Positions 18,364-25,937 of a stretch of 64,000 bases of DNA are shown piece by piece. Made by a program: the position numbers and the translations under genes. The notes beneath the pieces are model-generated. The model did not search any database. It saw only the letters and a list, made by a program, of their open reading frames with translations, and had not been told where the DNA came from. Numbering within the stretch: position 1 is the first letter of the stretch; each line of letters opens with the position of its first letter. Source of the stretch: an uncultured Collinsella sp. (lineage in GTDB: Bacteria; Actinomycetota; Coriobacteriia; Coriobacteriales; Coriobacteriaceae); contig CATYZK010000007.1 of assembly GCA_958415665.1 (NCBI GenBank), forward strand, positions 1 to 64,000. The letters run 5' to 3'.

Positions 18364-19052
18364 ACGAGTTCTAGTACGCCTAGGATGACAGGCTGATGCA
18401 GCAGATAAAAGGGGAGTGCATGGCGTCCAAGGCTGGCGAGCGCCGGCAGGGGGTTGGCGTAGGCCCAGCTAGGGACGGTCTTATTGATTCCCTGCGCTAT
18501 GTGTGCGGCGAAGTATCCTGCAAGATACATAAAGATAAACGGGATGATGGGGTAGTAGTCACCTGATACAAACCCAGGGCTCGGAAATCCCAGCCACGCC
18601 AGGTAGGGGACAGGGTAGATCGTTTTGGGGATGCTCCAGGTGAGGGCGAACAACACAAGGCATAGGGGCATTCCCCATCTCGCCGGTATCTTCTTAAGGA
18701 CGGGATCGGTCAACGCCACGATGCCGGTACATGCGGCCATGCAGTAGATGATGCCAAAATTTACCGAATCGTCGACTGAGACAAGTGTTGTTGCCAACCA
18801 GACGACGAGTGCTGCTAAGGCGTATTTGGCGGCACGTTTGATATTGTTGCGCGAAAGGGTGCACATCCAACCCGCGATAAGCAAAAATACCCAGCTGATG
18901 CTGGCGCGCCAGATGTCTTGAAAGACTGGCTGGGTAAACCAAGGCATATTCCAGCCGTACAGGTAGGCGAGATCATAGCAAGCGTGAAAACCTGCCATAG
19001 AAATCATCGTAAACCCGCGGACGGTATCAAAGATGGTGATGCGTTTTTGCAT
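18348..19052 (-). CDS. DUF1624 membrane protein (heparan-alpha-glucosaminide acetyltransferase-like)
   Basis: 234 aa with about seven membrane helices. The start, RITIFDTVRGFTMISMAGFH, is typical of the DUF1624/YeiB-like acyltransferase group, in which the Asp and Arg of the first helix are conserved; a second conserved piece is the C-terminal FYLLHQPVILG. Members are thought to move acetyl groups across membranes; substrate unknown. The start codon overlaps the lexA stop (TAATG), so it is probably co-expressed with lexA and may be mildly SOS-responsive. Its stop lies 16 bp inside the convergent hflX gene. Confidence 0.8.
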   Translation of the reverse strand: MQKRITIFDTVRGFTMISMAGFHACYDLAYLYGWNMPWFTQPVFQDIWRASISWVFLLIAGWMCTLSRNNIKRAAKYALAALVVWLATTLVSVDDSVNFGIIYCMAACTGIVALTDPVLKKIPARWGMPLCLVLFALTWSIPKTIYPVPYLAWLGFPSPGFVSGDYYPIIPFIFMYLAGYFAAHIAQGINKTVPSWAYANPLPALASLGRHALPFYLLHQPVILGVLELVYSVR

Positions 19053-19696
19053 TACGAGAACCGGCGCATTAAACCGACAACTTTACCCAAAATAACGGGG
19101 TTCGTCGCATAGATGGGCTCCATAGTGTCGTTCTCGGGCTGCAAGCGCACGCGCCCCTGCTCCTTGTAGAACGTCTTGACGGTCGCTGAACCATCAATCA
19201 TGGCCACGACAATTTCGCCGTTCATGGCACTCTTTTGTTCACGGACGATGATGTAATCGCCATTGAAAATGCCGACATTGATCATTGAGCTCCCATGCAC
19301 CTCAAGGATAAAGGAACCCTGATCAGTCGCGATTTCGGTCGGGATAGTAAAAGTGTCTTCGATATTCTGCTCGGCCAGAATGGGAATCCCAGCCGCGACG
19401 CGACCAACGAGCGGCAGCGAGACCGTTCCGCGAGGTGCGGTGGGCTCATCAGATTTAGAAATTGAGACAGAGGAACCATCCTCGTTAAAGAGTTCCAGGG
19501 CGCGCGGTTTGGTGGCATCGCGCTTGAGTAGCCCGCGCGCCTCAAGGGCAGAGAGATGGGCGTGCACGGTGCTGGGGGAGGAAAGGCCCACGGCAGAAGC
19601 CATCTCGCGCACGCTGGGCGGATAACCCTTCTCCTGCTGATATTCCTTGATGAAGTCGTAAATTTGCTGCTGACGCTTGGTAATTTTGCGAGCCAT
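19052..19696 (-). CDS. lexA: LexA repressor
   Basis: 214 aa. Represses the SOS regulon and self-cleaves when RecA filaments form. N-terminal winged helix (residues 1-65, KRQQQIYDFIKEYQ and YPPSVREMASAVGLSSPSTV); cleavage site Ala102-Gly103 in GRVAAGIP; catalytic Ser137 (in HGSSM) and Lys174. The open frame extends 35 codons upstream, but ATG at 19694-19696 gives the family start and has AGAGGA upstream. Three LexA boxes lie just upstream, so autoregulation is expected. Confidence 0.98.
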   Translation of the reverse strand: MARKITKRQQQIYDFIKEYQQEKGYPPSVREMASAVGLSSPSTVHAHLSALEARGLLKRDATKPRALELFNEDGSSVSISKSDEPTAPRGTVSLPLVGRVAAGIPILAEQNIEDTFTIPTEIATDQGSFILEVHGSSMINVGIFNGDYIIVREQKSAMNGEIVVAMIDGSATVKTFYKEQGRVRLQPENDTMEPIYATNPVILGKVVGLMRRFS

Positions 19697-19719
19697 CAGG
19701 GCATCCTCTCTACCCATGT

Positions 19720-19789
19720 CAAACAAATGTTCGAATTTTGCTTGACAGGAACAACTGTTCGAAGATAATAATAACCGAACATTCGTTCT
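19720..19789 (+). promoter_or_regulatory. Divergent lexA / LysM-gene SOS control region with three LexA boxes
   Basis: Boxes CAAACAAATGTTCG (19720-19733), GGAACAACTGTTCG (19748-19761) and CGAACATTCGTTCT (19776-19789) start exactly 28 bp apart. For the plus-strand gene, TTGACA (19742-19747) and GATAAT (19764-19769) form a promoter with 16-bp spacing, and box 2 fills the spacer exactly as in the recA promoter. A weaker half site, CTGTTCT, lies at 19826-19832. The lexA -10 may be a TATTAT on the opposite strand in the same AT tract; its -35 is unclear. Confidence 0.88.
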
Positions 19790-19859
19790 CGCGCTAGACA
19801 TTTTTGTCCGCGCGGCTTGATAAAACTGTTCTCAGCAAAACACGCGAGAGGAGAACATG

Positions 19860-20309
19860 ATGAACGCAACGAATATGGTCCAGGGAAACCTCGCCCTTAA
19901 GCTCGAGACGCCTGCAGAACCCACTTTTACGGTTGTTCAGGGTGGCCGCTCCGGCATTCAGCCTTTGACCGTAAAGCCTGCTCGCAATCAGCAGGCTGTA
20001 GTCGCGCCGGCCCACGTTGCCCTCAAGGTTCCGACGATTGTCGCCGTCGCCGTTGCGCTTACGCTCTTCTTTGTCCTCGCTACGTCGGTCTTTAACGCTC
20101 GTCACGCTGCGTATGCCGAGTCCGTTTCCAACATTACCTACGAGACTATTCGCGTTCAGCCTGGCGATTCTCTTTGGTCGCTTGCCGAGGAATATCCAAT
20201 CGAAGGCCTTTCCACGCAAGAGACTTCCGACATGATCCGTAACGTCAATCATCTGGAGCATGGTTCGCTCGCCGCCGGTGCGCATCTTAAGGTTCCCGCT
20301 CGTTCGTAA
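19860..20309 (+). CDS. LysM membrane protein, predicted SOS cell-division suppressor (YneA/DivS/ChiZ type)
   Basis: 149 aa (150 if the adjacent ATG 19857 is used; GAGGAG at 19848-19853 fits 19860 better). One membrane helix (about residues 60-82) is followed by an outside LysM domain: IRVQPGDSLWSLAEEY to GAHLKVP. In B. subtilis (YneA), C. glutamicum (DivS) and M. tuberculosis (ChiZ), small membrane proteins divergent from lexA, several with LysM, block division during SOS. The lexA-this gene-nrdR order matches M. tuberculosis. The function is inferred from domain, position and LexA boxes; sequence identity to those proteins is low. Confidence 0.82.
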   Translation: MNATNMVQGNLALKLETPAEPTFTVVQGGRSGIQPLTVKPARNQQAVVAPAHVALKVPTIVAVAVALTLFFVLATSVFNARHAAYAESVSNITYETIRVQPGDSLWSLAEEYPIEGLSTQETSDMIRNVNHLEHGSLAAGAHLKVPARS

Positions 20310-20322
20310 TCATTATCGCGCT

Positions 20323-20366
20323 GCGCATGGTACCCTTGTTATCGTTTAAGAGGAGGTACCATGCGC
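20323..20366 (+). promoter_or_regulatory. Perfect 12-bp inverted repeat enclosing the nrdR start codon
   Basis: GCGCATGGTACC (20323-20334) is the exact reverse complement of GGTACCATGCGC (20355-20366), which contains the nrdR ATG at 20361. The 20-nt loop holds AAGAGGA, the main part of the ribosome-binding site. In RNA this would place the start codon in a stem; as DNA it could be an operator. Confidence 0.7.
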
Positions 20367-20804
20367 TGTCCCAAATGCGGCAAGGCACATACCCGCGTCG
20401 TTGATTCCCGTATGCAGGAGTCAAATAACACCATTAAGCGTCGTCGCGAATGTTGCTCGTGTAGCTACCGCTTTACAACGTTTGAGCGATGTGAAGACCC
20501 AATCGAGGTCATTAAGTCAGACGGAACCAAGCAGCGGTTCGATCGCAATAAACTGCTCGTCGGCTTGATGCGCGCCACCATCAAGCGCGATATCGACACT
20601 AAGAAGCTCAATGAGATTATCGACGACATCGAGGTTGAGCTGCGCTCTCGCACACTGACGGCCGTCACGTCCCATGAGTTGGGTGACATGGTGCTCAAGC
20701 GCTTGGCCAAGATCGACAAAGTGGCCTACATTCGCTTTGCCTCGGTCTACCGCGATTTCAAAGACGTCGATGAGTTTCTGCAAGAGCTCGACAAGCTAAG
20801 GTGA
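20361..20804 (+). CDS. nrdR: Transcriptional repressor NrdR
   Basis: 147 aa, full length. NrdR represses ribonucleotide reductase genes in response to ATP/dATP. The zinc ribbon uses Cys3, Cys6, Cys31 and Cys34, and an ATP-cone domain follows (EVIKSDGTKQRFDRNKLLVG). Cys32 is an extra cysteine in the second knuckle. RBS AAGAGGAGG is strong but lies next to an inverted repeat that includes the start codon. dut starts 4 nt after it, coupling two dNTP-pool genes. No ribonucleotide reductase gene or NrdR box is recognised in the window. Confidence 0.96.
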   Translation: MRCPKCGKAHTRVVDSRMQESNNTIKRRRECCSCSYRFTTFERCEDPIEVIKSDGTKQRFDRNKLLVGLMRATIKRDIDTKKLNEIIDDIEVELRSRTLTAVTSHELGDMVLKRLAKIDKVAYIRFASVYRDFKDVDEFLQELDKLR

Positions 20805-20808
20805 TTCC

Positions 20809-21252
20809 ATGTCCAACATTACCGTCAACATAAAGCGTCTCGACCCCACCGTCGAGCTTCCCAAATACGCTCACCCCACAGACGCCGGTCTGGACCTACG
20901 TTCTAACGAGGACTGCGTTCTGAAGCCCTTTGAGCGCCGTCTGGTCTCCACGGGCCTGGCCATCGCTCTGCCCGACGGCTACGCCGGCTTCGTCCAGCCC
21001 CGCAGCGGCCTGGCCATCAAACAAGGCCTGTCTATAGTCAACACGCCCGGCCTCATTGACGCCCACTACCGAGGCGAACTCAAAGTCATCCTCATCAACC
21101 TAGATCCCACCAACAACATCCAAATCAACAAAGGCGACCGCATAGCCCAACTAGTCATCCAAGAAGTCCCTACCGTCAACCTCGTAGAAGTAGAAGAACT
21201 AGACAAAACCGACCGAGGAACCGGAGGCTTCGGCTCCAGCGGCGTGGCTTAG
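20809..21252 (+). CDS. dut: Deoxyuridine 5'-triphosphate nucleotidohydrolase
   Basis: 147 aa trimeric dUTPase; hydrolyses dUTP to dUMP and keeps uracil out of DNA. All five motifs are present: DAGLDLRS, QPRSGLA, NTPGLIDAHYRGE, GDRIAQLVI and the C-terminal RGTGGFGSSG. From about 21,080 on, codon use shifts to A- and C-ending codons such as CTA, ATA and GTA with very few G on the sense strand, unlike the first half and unlike its neighbours. The C-rich, G-poor 3' half could act as a Rho loading region; that is inference. Confidence 0.96.
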   Translation: MSNITVNIKRLDPTVELPKYAHPTDAGLDLRSNEDCVLKPFERRLVSTGLAIALPDGYAGFVQPRSGLAIKQGLSIVNTPGLIDAHYRGELKVILINLDPTNNIQINKGDRIAQLVIQEVPTVNLVEVEELDKTDRGTGGFGSSGVA

Positions 21253-21284
21253 TCTATTTTGCTGATCGGCATGTTCTAATGTCC

Positions 21285-21384
21285 GCTCGCCCCTGGGGCC
21301 CCTATATATCATCCCGTGCTCAAACATTCTCGCTTCGCTGCGAAACTGCGCGCGGGACGATATATAGGGCCCCCAGGGGTGAGC
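21285..21384. repeat. Large palindromic element, copy 1
   Basis: A 34-bp arm at 21285-21318 pairs with 21351-21384 with only two true mismatches and two G-T pairs; the outer part reads CCCCTGGGG and the inner part CTATATATC. The 32-nt loop and innermost arm carry the core TGCTCAAACATTCTCGC ... GCGAAACTGCGCG. The same core, inverted and 9 nt longer, forms the loop of copy 2 at 21585-21695, where the arms are unrelated in sequence. It lies between the convergent dut and glycosyltransferase genes. Confidence 0.85.
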
Positions 21385-21458
21385 TGCGTTTACGTGTTCG
21401 CGATCAATAATAGCTTCCCATCAGAAGTTGAACGCCTTATTTAGAAGCTGTGTCTAAC

Positions 21459-21509
21459 AAGTAATCCGATCTGACAAAGAGACAGCTCCTTTATCAGATC
21501 GGATTACTT
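21459..21509. repeat. Hairpin between the two palindromic elements
   Basis: AAGTAATCCGATCTGA (21459-21474) pairs perfectly with 21494-21509. The loop can extend the stem through AAAG/CTTT. A second copy of the right end, GATTACTTGTT (21511-21521), offers an alternative partner for AACAAGTAATC (21457-21467) and is followed by TTTCG, so it could act as a terminator for dut. Confidence 0.6.
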
Positions 21510-21584
21510 TGATTACTTGTTTTCGAGTTCCCCTTCGCAGTTTTTAGTGGGGTAACTGATGTGGCTGCTAGTACGTACGTGTAG

Positions 21585-21695
21585 CCGTGACTCAGGCCGC
21601 CCACACATATCGTTCCACGCGCAGTTTCGCAGCGAGCGAAGCGAAGCGAGAATGTTTGAGCATGGAATGATATGTGTGGGCGGCCTGAGTCACGG
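21585..21695. repeat. Large palindromic element, copy 2 (inverted core)
   Basis: A 36-bp arm at 21585-21620 pairs with 21660-21695 with one G-T pair and one mismatch; it contains GACTCAGGCCGCCC and CACACATATC. The 39-nt loop holds the reverse complement of the copy 1 core with 9 extra bases (GCGAGCGAAGCGAAGCGAG in place of GCGAAGCGAG). The right arm ends 15 bp before the stop codon of the minus-strand glycosyltransferase gene. Confidence 0.85.
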
Positions 21696-21709
21696 CGGAC
21701 AGTCCGACG

Positions 21710-23011
21710 CTAACGTATGTGAGCCGGCTTGCCGCCCCAGTAGAAGCGGCAGAAGGCTCGTTTTCGTTTTTGGGGTTTACCTACGAGCTCCATCGTTGCG
21801 ATGGCGATGTCTTCGGCTGCGTGGGGGCGGCGTAGTACTTCGCCGTTGATGAGCAGGGCTTTGAGTGACTCGGGGTGGTCGTGTAGGTGACGGAGCGTCA
21901 CGATGAGCTCACGTGCCGTGGTGACGTGCATGCTGGCGCCCATGCCGGTGAGCATGGTGGTGTTGGCCTTTTCCTGGCCGTATGATTTTCCCAGTAGGAT
22001 CATCGGCAAGTGTGCGCATAGGCACTCGGTAACGGTGAGTCCGCCTGATTTGAGAATAGCCAGATCGCAGCCGTGCATGAGGGCCGCCATGTCGTCCACG
22101 TAGTCCAGAACTGTGACGTTTTCGAGCTTCATGGCATCGAAGAGCGTCTTGAGGCGAGTGGCGTATTCCTTGTCCTTGCCAGGCAAAAAGACAAAGTGCA
22201 TGTCCTCGAAGCTGCGAAGGAAGGGGAGCGTATGCTCCATCGCTGCGCGAAAGCGCACGTAGGGTTGCGGTAGGCTGGCGCCGGCCATCACCAACACAAC
22301 GGTCTTGTCTACGGGAAGATTGAACTTACCCAGCTCGTCCTCACGTTGGTATTCGGTGTCGAATCCGGCTCGAATGGGGATTCCCGTAATGCGGATCTTT
22401 GCCTCGGGAACCTTGCGCGGGCGCAGCGTTTCGGCCATAAATTCGTTAGCCACGCAGAACAGATCGGTGTCCTTGTGGGGCCAAAAACCCTCCACTTCAT
22501 AGTCCGTTGGCACGCAAATGACCGGATAATCGATACCCGTGATGACGCGGGCGCCCACAGCAACATTGGCTGCCGTAATGTGTGTTGCGACTACGGCTAT
22601 GGGCCTGCGGGTACGGACATATTCGTTGAAGGCGGGGAACATGATTCGTGACCAAGCCGTACCGCCGCCCCAGAGCAGATGCCCTGTAAACGTATAACGC
22701 CAGGTCAGGTCATAAATCGGGCGCGTGGCTCCGGTAAAAGACGCCGCGGTCTTATTGCCGTCGAATTTAATACGTCCAAAATCGAGGATATCGAGTACTT
22801 CAATTTCGATATCCTCAGGAATACCTTTGGTGCCACGGATAAGATCAAATGCCTGCGCGATGGCGTTAGCGGCGGCTTTGTGGCCCGATCCAACCGATGC
22901 GTGCACAATGGTTACGAGGGGCTTTTGTGCAGGTGCAACAGCCTTTTGCCGCGGTTGGGGAGTGGCTTGCATAGGCAGGGGAGCGTCATTGCTCGTCTGC
23001 GTTTGATTCAT
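21710..23011 (-). CDS. MGDG synthase family glycosyltransferase (UgtP-like)
   Basis: 433 aa GT28-type glycosyltransferase. N-terminal MGDG-synthase domain with VTIVHASVGSGHKAAANAI, then a MurG-like C-terminal domain with LKSGGLTVTECLCAHLPMI. UgtP-type enzymes add sugars to diacylglycerol to make membrane glycolipids and lipoteichoic acid anchors at the inner membrane face. The open frame runs further upstream, but ATG at 23009-23011 is preceded by AAGGGGAG with good spacing. The first 30 residues are Gln/Pro/Ala-rich and not conserved. Divergent from trxB. The exact sugar and acceptor are unknown. Confidence 0.85.
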   Translation of the reverse strand: MNQTQTSNDAPLPMQATPQPRQKAVAPAQKPLVTIVHASVGSGHKAAANAIAQAFDLIRGTKGIPEDIEIEVLDILDFGRIKFDGNKTAASFTGATRPIYDLTWRYTFTGHLLWGGGTAWSRIMFPAFNEYVRTRRPIAVVATHITAANVAVGARVITGIDYPVICVPTDYEVEGFWPHKDTDLFCVANEFMAETLRPRKVPEAKIRITGIPIRAGFDTEYQREDELGKFNLPVDKTVVLVMAGASLPQPYVRFRAAMEHTLPFLRSFEDMHFVFLPGKDKEYATRLKTLFDAMKLENVTVLDYVDDMAALMHGCDLAILKSGGLTVTECLCAHLPMILLGKSYGQEKANTTMLTGMGASMHVTTARELIVTLRHLHDHPESLKALLINGEVLRRPHAAEDIAIATMELVGKPQKRKRAFCRFYWGGKPAHIR

Positions 23012-23128
23012 CGACAACTCCCCTTCAGCTTTGTTACGCGATTTATCATTGTAGTGCATGAGTGTCATGTTCACGTAAATTTGGGTATGAGCGCAAAGAA
23101 CGTCAATGTTTCGACGAGAGGACTCTTC

Positions 23129-24067
23129 ATGACTACCGATCAGCCGATCGATGTTGCGATTATCGGTGGCGGCCCTGCTGGCTATGCTGCCGCCATTTAT
23201 GCTGCGCGCGCCAACCTGACGACGACTGTCCTTGAGCAGGGCATGTCGGGCGGACAGATCGCCACGAGCAACGAGATTGAGAATTATCCTGGCATTCCGC
23301 TGCTGAGCGGTGCCGAACTTGGTGAGCGGTTCCAACAGCATGCTGAAGGCCTGGGGGCTCAGGTTGAATGGAGTATGGTGACGGGCGTCGATTACGATGC
23401 CGACGCGGCTCAATTTACCATCCATCATGATATGGGCGACACAGCGGCCAAGAGTGTCATTGCGTGCATGGGCGCCACGCCGCGTCCTGCGGGTTTTGTT
23501 GGCGAGGACACGTATCGCGGTCGTGGCGTTTCGTATTGCGCGACGTGTGACGGCATGTTCTTCCGTGGCAAGCAGGTCTTTGTGATCGGAGGCGGCAATT
23601 CGGCATGCGAGGAGGCGCTGTTCCTGTCCGACATTGCCAGCAACGTGACCATCGTGCTGCGTCGCGATCAGTTCCGTGCACCCGAGGGCGTTGTGAATAA
23701 GGTTCTTGCTAAGGACAATATTTCAGTTAGGTACCAAACTAGTATTGCTGAGCTTTCTGGTGAAGCGATGCCCACGACAATCACATTCAAGGACAATGCA
23801 ACTGGCGAGACGCATGCCGAGTCCTTTGAACCTGGCTCATTTGGCATATTTGTCTTTACGGGGACGCAACCACATACCGAGCTTGTTGAGCATCTAGTCG
23901 ACCTGGCTCCCGACGGCGGTATTGTTACCGACGATTCGATGGCCACCCGTACGCCCGGCTTATTCGCAGCCGGCGATATCCGCTCCAAGCGTTTACGCCA
24001 GGTTGTGACCGCCGTTTCGGACGGAGCCATAGCGGCAACCAGCGCATACGCTTTCCTACGCGCATAA
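23129..24067 (+). CDS. trxB: Thioredoxin reductase-like FAD oxidoreductase
   Basis: 312 aa. Reduces thioredoxin with NADPH in the family. FAD-binding GGGPAGYAAAIYAARA at the N-terminus, redox pair CATC in SYCATCDGMFF, NAD(P)H-binding GGGNSACEEA, and C-terminal FAAGDIR. ATG 23129 has GAGAGGA upstream; a longer in-frame extension upstream is not conserved. A stretch near 23,700-23,890 is more AT-rich than the rest, which may mark recombination. No thioredoxin gene is adjacent, so the physiological partner is not shown here. Confidence 0.9.
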   Translation: MTTDQPIDVAIIGGGPAGYAAAIYAARANLTTTVLEQGMSGGQIATSNEIENYPGIPLLSGAELGERFQQHAEGLGAQVEWSMVTGVDYDADAAQFTIHHDMGDTAAKSVIACMGATPRPAGFVGEDTYRGRGVSYCATCDGMFFRGKQVFVIGGGNSACEEALFLSDIASNVTIVLRRDQFRAPEGVVNKVLAKDNISVRYQTSIAELSGEAMPTTITFKDNATGETHAESFEPGSFGIFVFTGTQPHTELVEHLVDLAPDGGIVTDDSMATRTPGLFAAGDIRSKRLRQVVTAVSDGAIAATSAYAFLRA

Positions 24068-24220
24068 GTACGATAATATATCTTATGTAAGGTTGCTATC
24101 AATTAACTAAATGGCGGGACGATGCATCAGTGCGCTGTCCCGCTAATTTTCTTGCCGGCTATGTGGTATGCAAAACTAGATAATCTAGAATACAATATAG
24201 AAAATGAATGGAGGACCTTT

Positions 24221-24832
24221 ATGAACCACGCTAAATACGTTATTCCGATGTCCGATTCGTCGGTCAGCATTAAGCCCGAGGATATTCAGCCCACGGTGCT
24301 ACCCGATGCATTCATTCAGTCCGATATCGTGCGTAAACTCAATACGTTGAGTCTGCCGCGCTATAACCAGTTGCCCAATGTGACGCTCTACCGCGACCAG
24401 GTCATTGAGTATGTTGCGCTGTGGATGGAGCCGCTGTCCATTTGCGTTGAGCACCCTGTCATTACGCCATCGATGATCAATAACTACGTGAAGGTCGGCC
24501 TGGTGCCTGCTCCGGTCAAAAAGCAATATGGCCGCGAGCAGATTGCCCGCCTGATCGCTATCTGCCTCTTTAAGCAGGTGTTACCTATTGCTGCGGTGCA
24601 GGCACTCTTTAACATTCAGCGTTTGAGCTACGATGCCCCGACGGCCTTCGATTATGTGGTCGATCAGCTCGAGGCATCGATTCGTTCGGCGTTTTCCGTC
24701 GAGCAGACGCCGGTTCCCGATACGGCGCATCAGGTAACGCGTGAGTCGCTGCTTGTGCGCAGTGCGGTTTCATCCTTCGTTTCGAAGGCGTACCTGATGA
24801 GCTATCTAAAGTTTAATGGGTTTAATAGCTAG
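24221..24832 (+). CDS. DUF1836 family protein (MerR-like HTH)
   Basis: 203 aa. The central part, ITPSMINNYVKVGLVPAPVKKQYGREQIARL, resembles the winged-helix DNA-reading part of MerR-type regulators and is the DUF1836 hallmark. ATG 24221 has GGAGG 6 nt upstream; a longer frame begins at 24122 without support. The promoter region contains the palindrome CTAGATAATCTAG (24176-24188), and a related CTATCTAG/CTAGATAG inverted repeat lies upstream of the convergent degV gene. Regulation of degV and itself is a plausible guess. A strong bidirectional terminator separates the two genes. Confidence 0.8.
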   Translation: MNHAKYVIPMSDSSVSIKPEDIQPTVLPDAFIQSDIVRKLNTLSLPRYNQLPNVTLYRDQVIEYVALWMEPLSICVEHPVITPSMINNYVKVGLVPAPVKKQYGREQIARLIAICLFKQVLPIAAVQALFNIQRLSYDAPTAFDYVVDQLEASIRSAFSVEQTPVPDTAHQVTRESLLVRSAVSSFVSKAYLMSYLKFNGFNS

Positions 24833-24844
24833 CCGACGTATAAA

Positions 24845-24886
24845 ACGGGCGGAGCAAAGGGTCATCTGTCACTTTGCTCCGCCCGT
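24845..24886. terminator. Bidirectional terminator between DUF1836 and degV
   Basis: ACGGGCGGAGCAAAG (24845-24859) and CTTTGCTCCGCCCGT (24872-24886) form a perfect 15-bp stem. ATTTTAG follows on the plus strand and TTTTATACG on the minus strand, so it can serve both convergent genes. Confidence 0.92.
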
Positions 24887-24905
24887 ATTTTAGCTTGGTT
24901 GGACG

Positions 24906-25772
24906 TTATTGGCCCGAAGCCACGCCCATGCCGTAGCCGATAATGAGCCCATGCATTTCGGCATAGTATGAATCTAGCCCGTTACAGGGCATGATGATAG
25001 TCTTGGAGCCTGGCCAGCGCTCCACAATTCGGCTGGCAAGTGCTTGGGCGCCTGCCTCATTCTCGACATGGTCGATAACGACCTCGCCGCCCGTAAAACC
25101 TTCGGCTTCCATGGTGTCGATGATCTTGTTGAGCATCTTCTTTTCGCCACGCGTGTGCCCGACGAGTTCGATTTTACCGGCCTCACTCGCCGTGCCCAAA
25201 ATGCGAATATTAAGCTTGTTGGCAATGACGCCGGCTGCCTTAGGAATACGTCCGGCTTTGGCGAGGTTTTCGTAATTGCACAAGCTGAAGAGGATTTTGC
25301 TGTTCTGCTCAAGGCTATCGAAGTATGCGCAAGCGTCCTCGAATGAGACATCCGGGTTGCTTGCAAGATAACGATCAAACAGCAAGAAGATCAGGTCCAT
25401 CTTGCCGCCTGCTGCCCGCGAATTAACCAGGTGAATCTGACGATTGGGCTCTTCGGCAAGAACCATATCGCGAGCCGTGGCTGCCGCGTTGTAGCTGCCC
25501 GACACGCCCTCAGAGATTGGCATGCAGATGGTCTTGTCTGCCAATTTGAAGAGCTCGGCCCACTCCCCTACGCTGGGACAAGCGCTCGAAGAAGCGTTCG
25601 TCTCCGCCTGAACAGCGCAGTTGAGCTCATGAACATCGAGCGAAAGGTCATCGATGAATTCACGCTCCCCCACTCGAATTTTGAGGGGCGCAAATGCAAA
25701 GGTGGTATGGGGCGCGGTCGGTTGCCAATCGCGGAGGTTGCAGCTTGAATCGGAGATAAGTGCCCAGCTCAT
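24906..25772 (-). CDS. DegV family protein
   Basis: 288 aa. DegV proteins bind fatty acids; the FakB members present them to the kinase FakA. The start MSWALISDSSCNL is the usual DegV strand-turn with SDSSC, and SEGVSGSYNAA provides the second conserved binding loop. The length fits. No fakA is in the window, so assignment to FakB is open. The promoter has TATAAT (minus strand, 25802-25807) with a poor -35 region that overlaps a 16-bp inverted repeat, suggesting control by a DNA-binding protein. Confidence 0.88.
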   Translation of the reverse strand: MSWALISDSSCNLRDWQPTAPHTTFAFAPLKIRVGEREFIDDLSLDVHELNCAVQAETNASSSACPSVGEWAELFKLADKTICMPISEGVSGSYNAAATARDMVLAEEPNRQIHLVNSRAAGGKMDLIFLLFDRYLASNPDVSFEDACAYFDSLEQNSKILFSLCNYENLAKAGRIPKAAGVIANKLNIRILGTASEAGKIELVGHTRGEKKMLNKIIDTMEAEGFTGGEVVIDHVENEAGAQALASRIVERWPGSKTIIMPCNGLDSYYAEMHGLIIGYGMGVASGQ

Positions 25773-25801
25773 AGAGGGTCCTTTCTAATTGTTCTTCAAC
25801 A

Positions 25802-25864
25802 ATTATAGCCATCTTGCAAACTGAATGTACGGCTATCTAGTTTTGAATACTAGATAGCCGTACA
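25802..25864 (-). promoter_or_regulatory. degV promoter with 16-bp inverted repeat
   Basis: TATAAT lies on the minus strand at 25802-25807. Upstream, TGTACGGCTATCTAGT (25826-25841) and ACTAGATAGCCGTACA (25849-25864) form a perfect inverted repeat with a 7-bp spacer, covering the weak -35 region. No T tract follows on either strand, so an operator is more likely than a terminator. Confidence 0.65.
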
Positions 25865-25870
25865 AGATTA

Positions 25871-25913
25871 GAGACAAAAGAATGGACCTCGCGACTTAAA
25901 GCCTCGAGGTCCA
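25871..25913 (-). terminator. Terminator of the NlpC/P60 gene
   Basis: On the minus strand TGGACCTCG pairs with CGAGGTCCA (25883-25891 and 25905-25913) around a 13-nt loop, followed by TTCTTTTGT. Confidence 0.85.
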
Positions 25914-25937
25914 CATTCACACGCTGTGTAAGATGAC

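Noticed and set aside
23700..23890. AT-richer stretch inside trxB as a foreign insert
   Set aside because: The protein remains in frame and family-like throughout, so it is at most a recombination patch.
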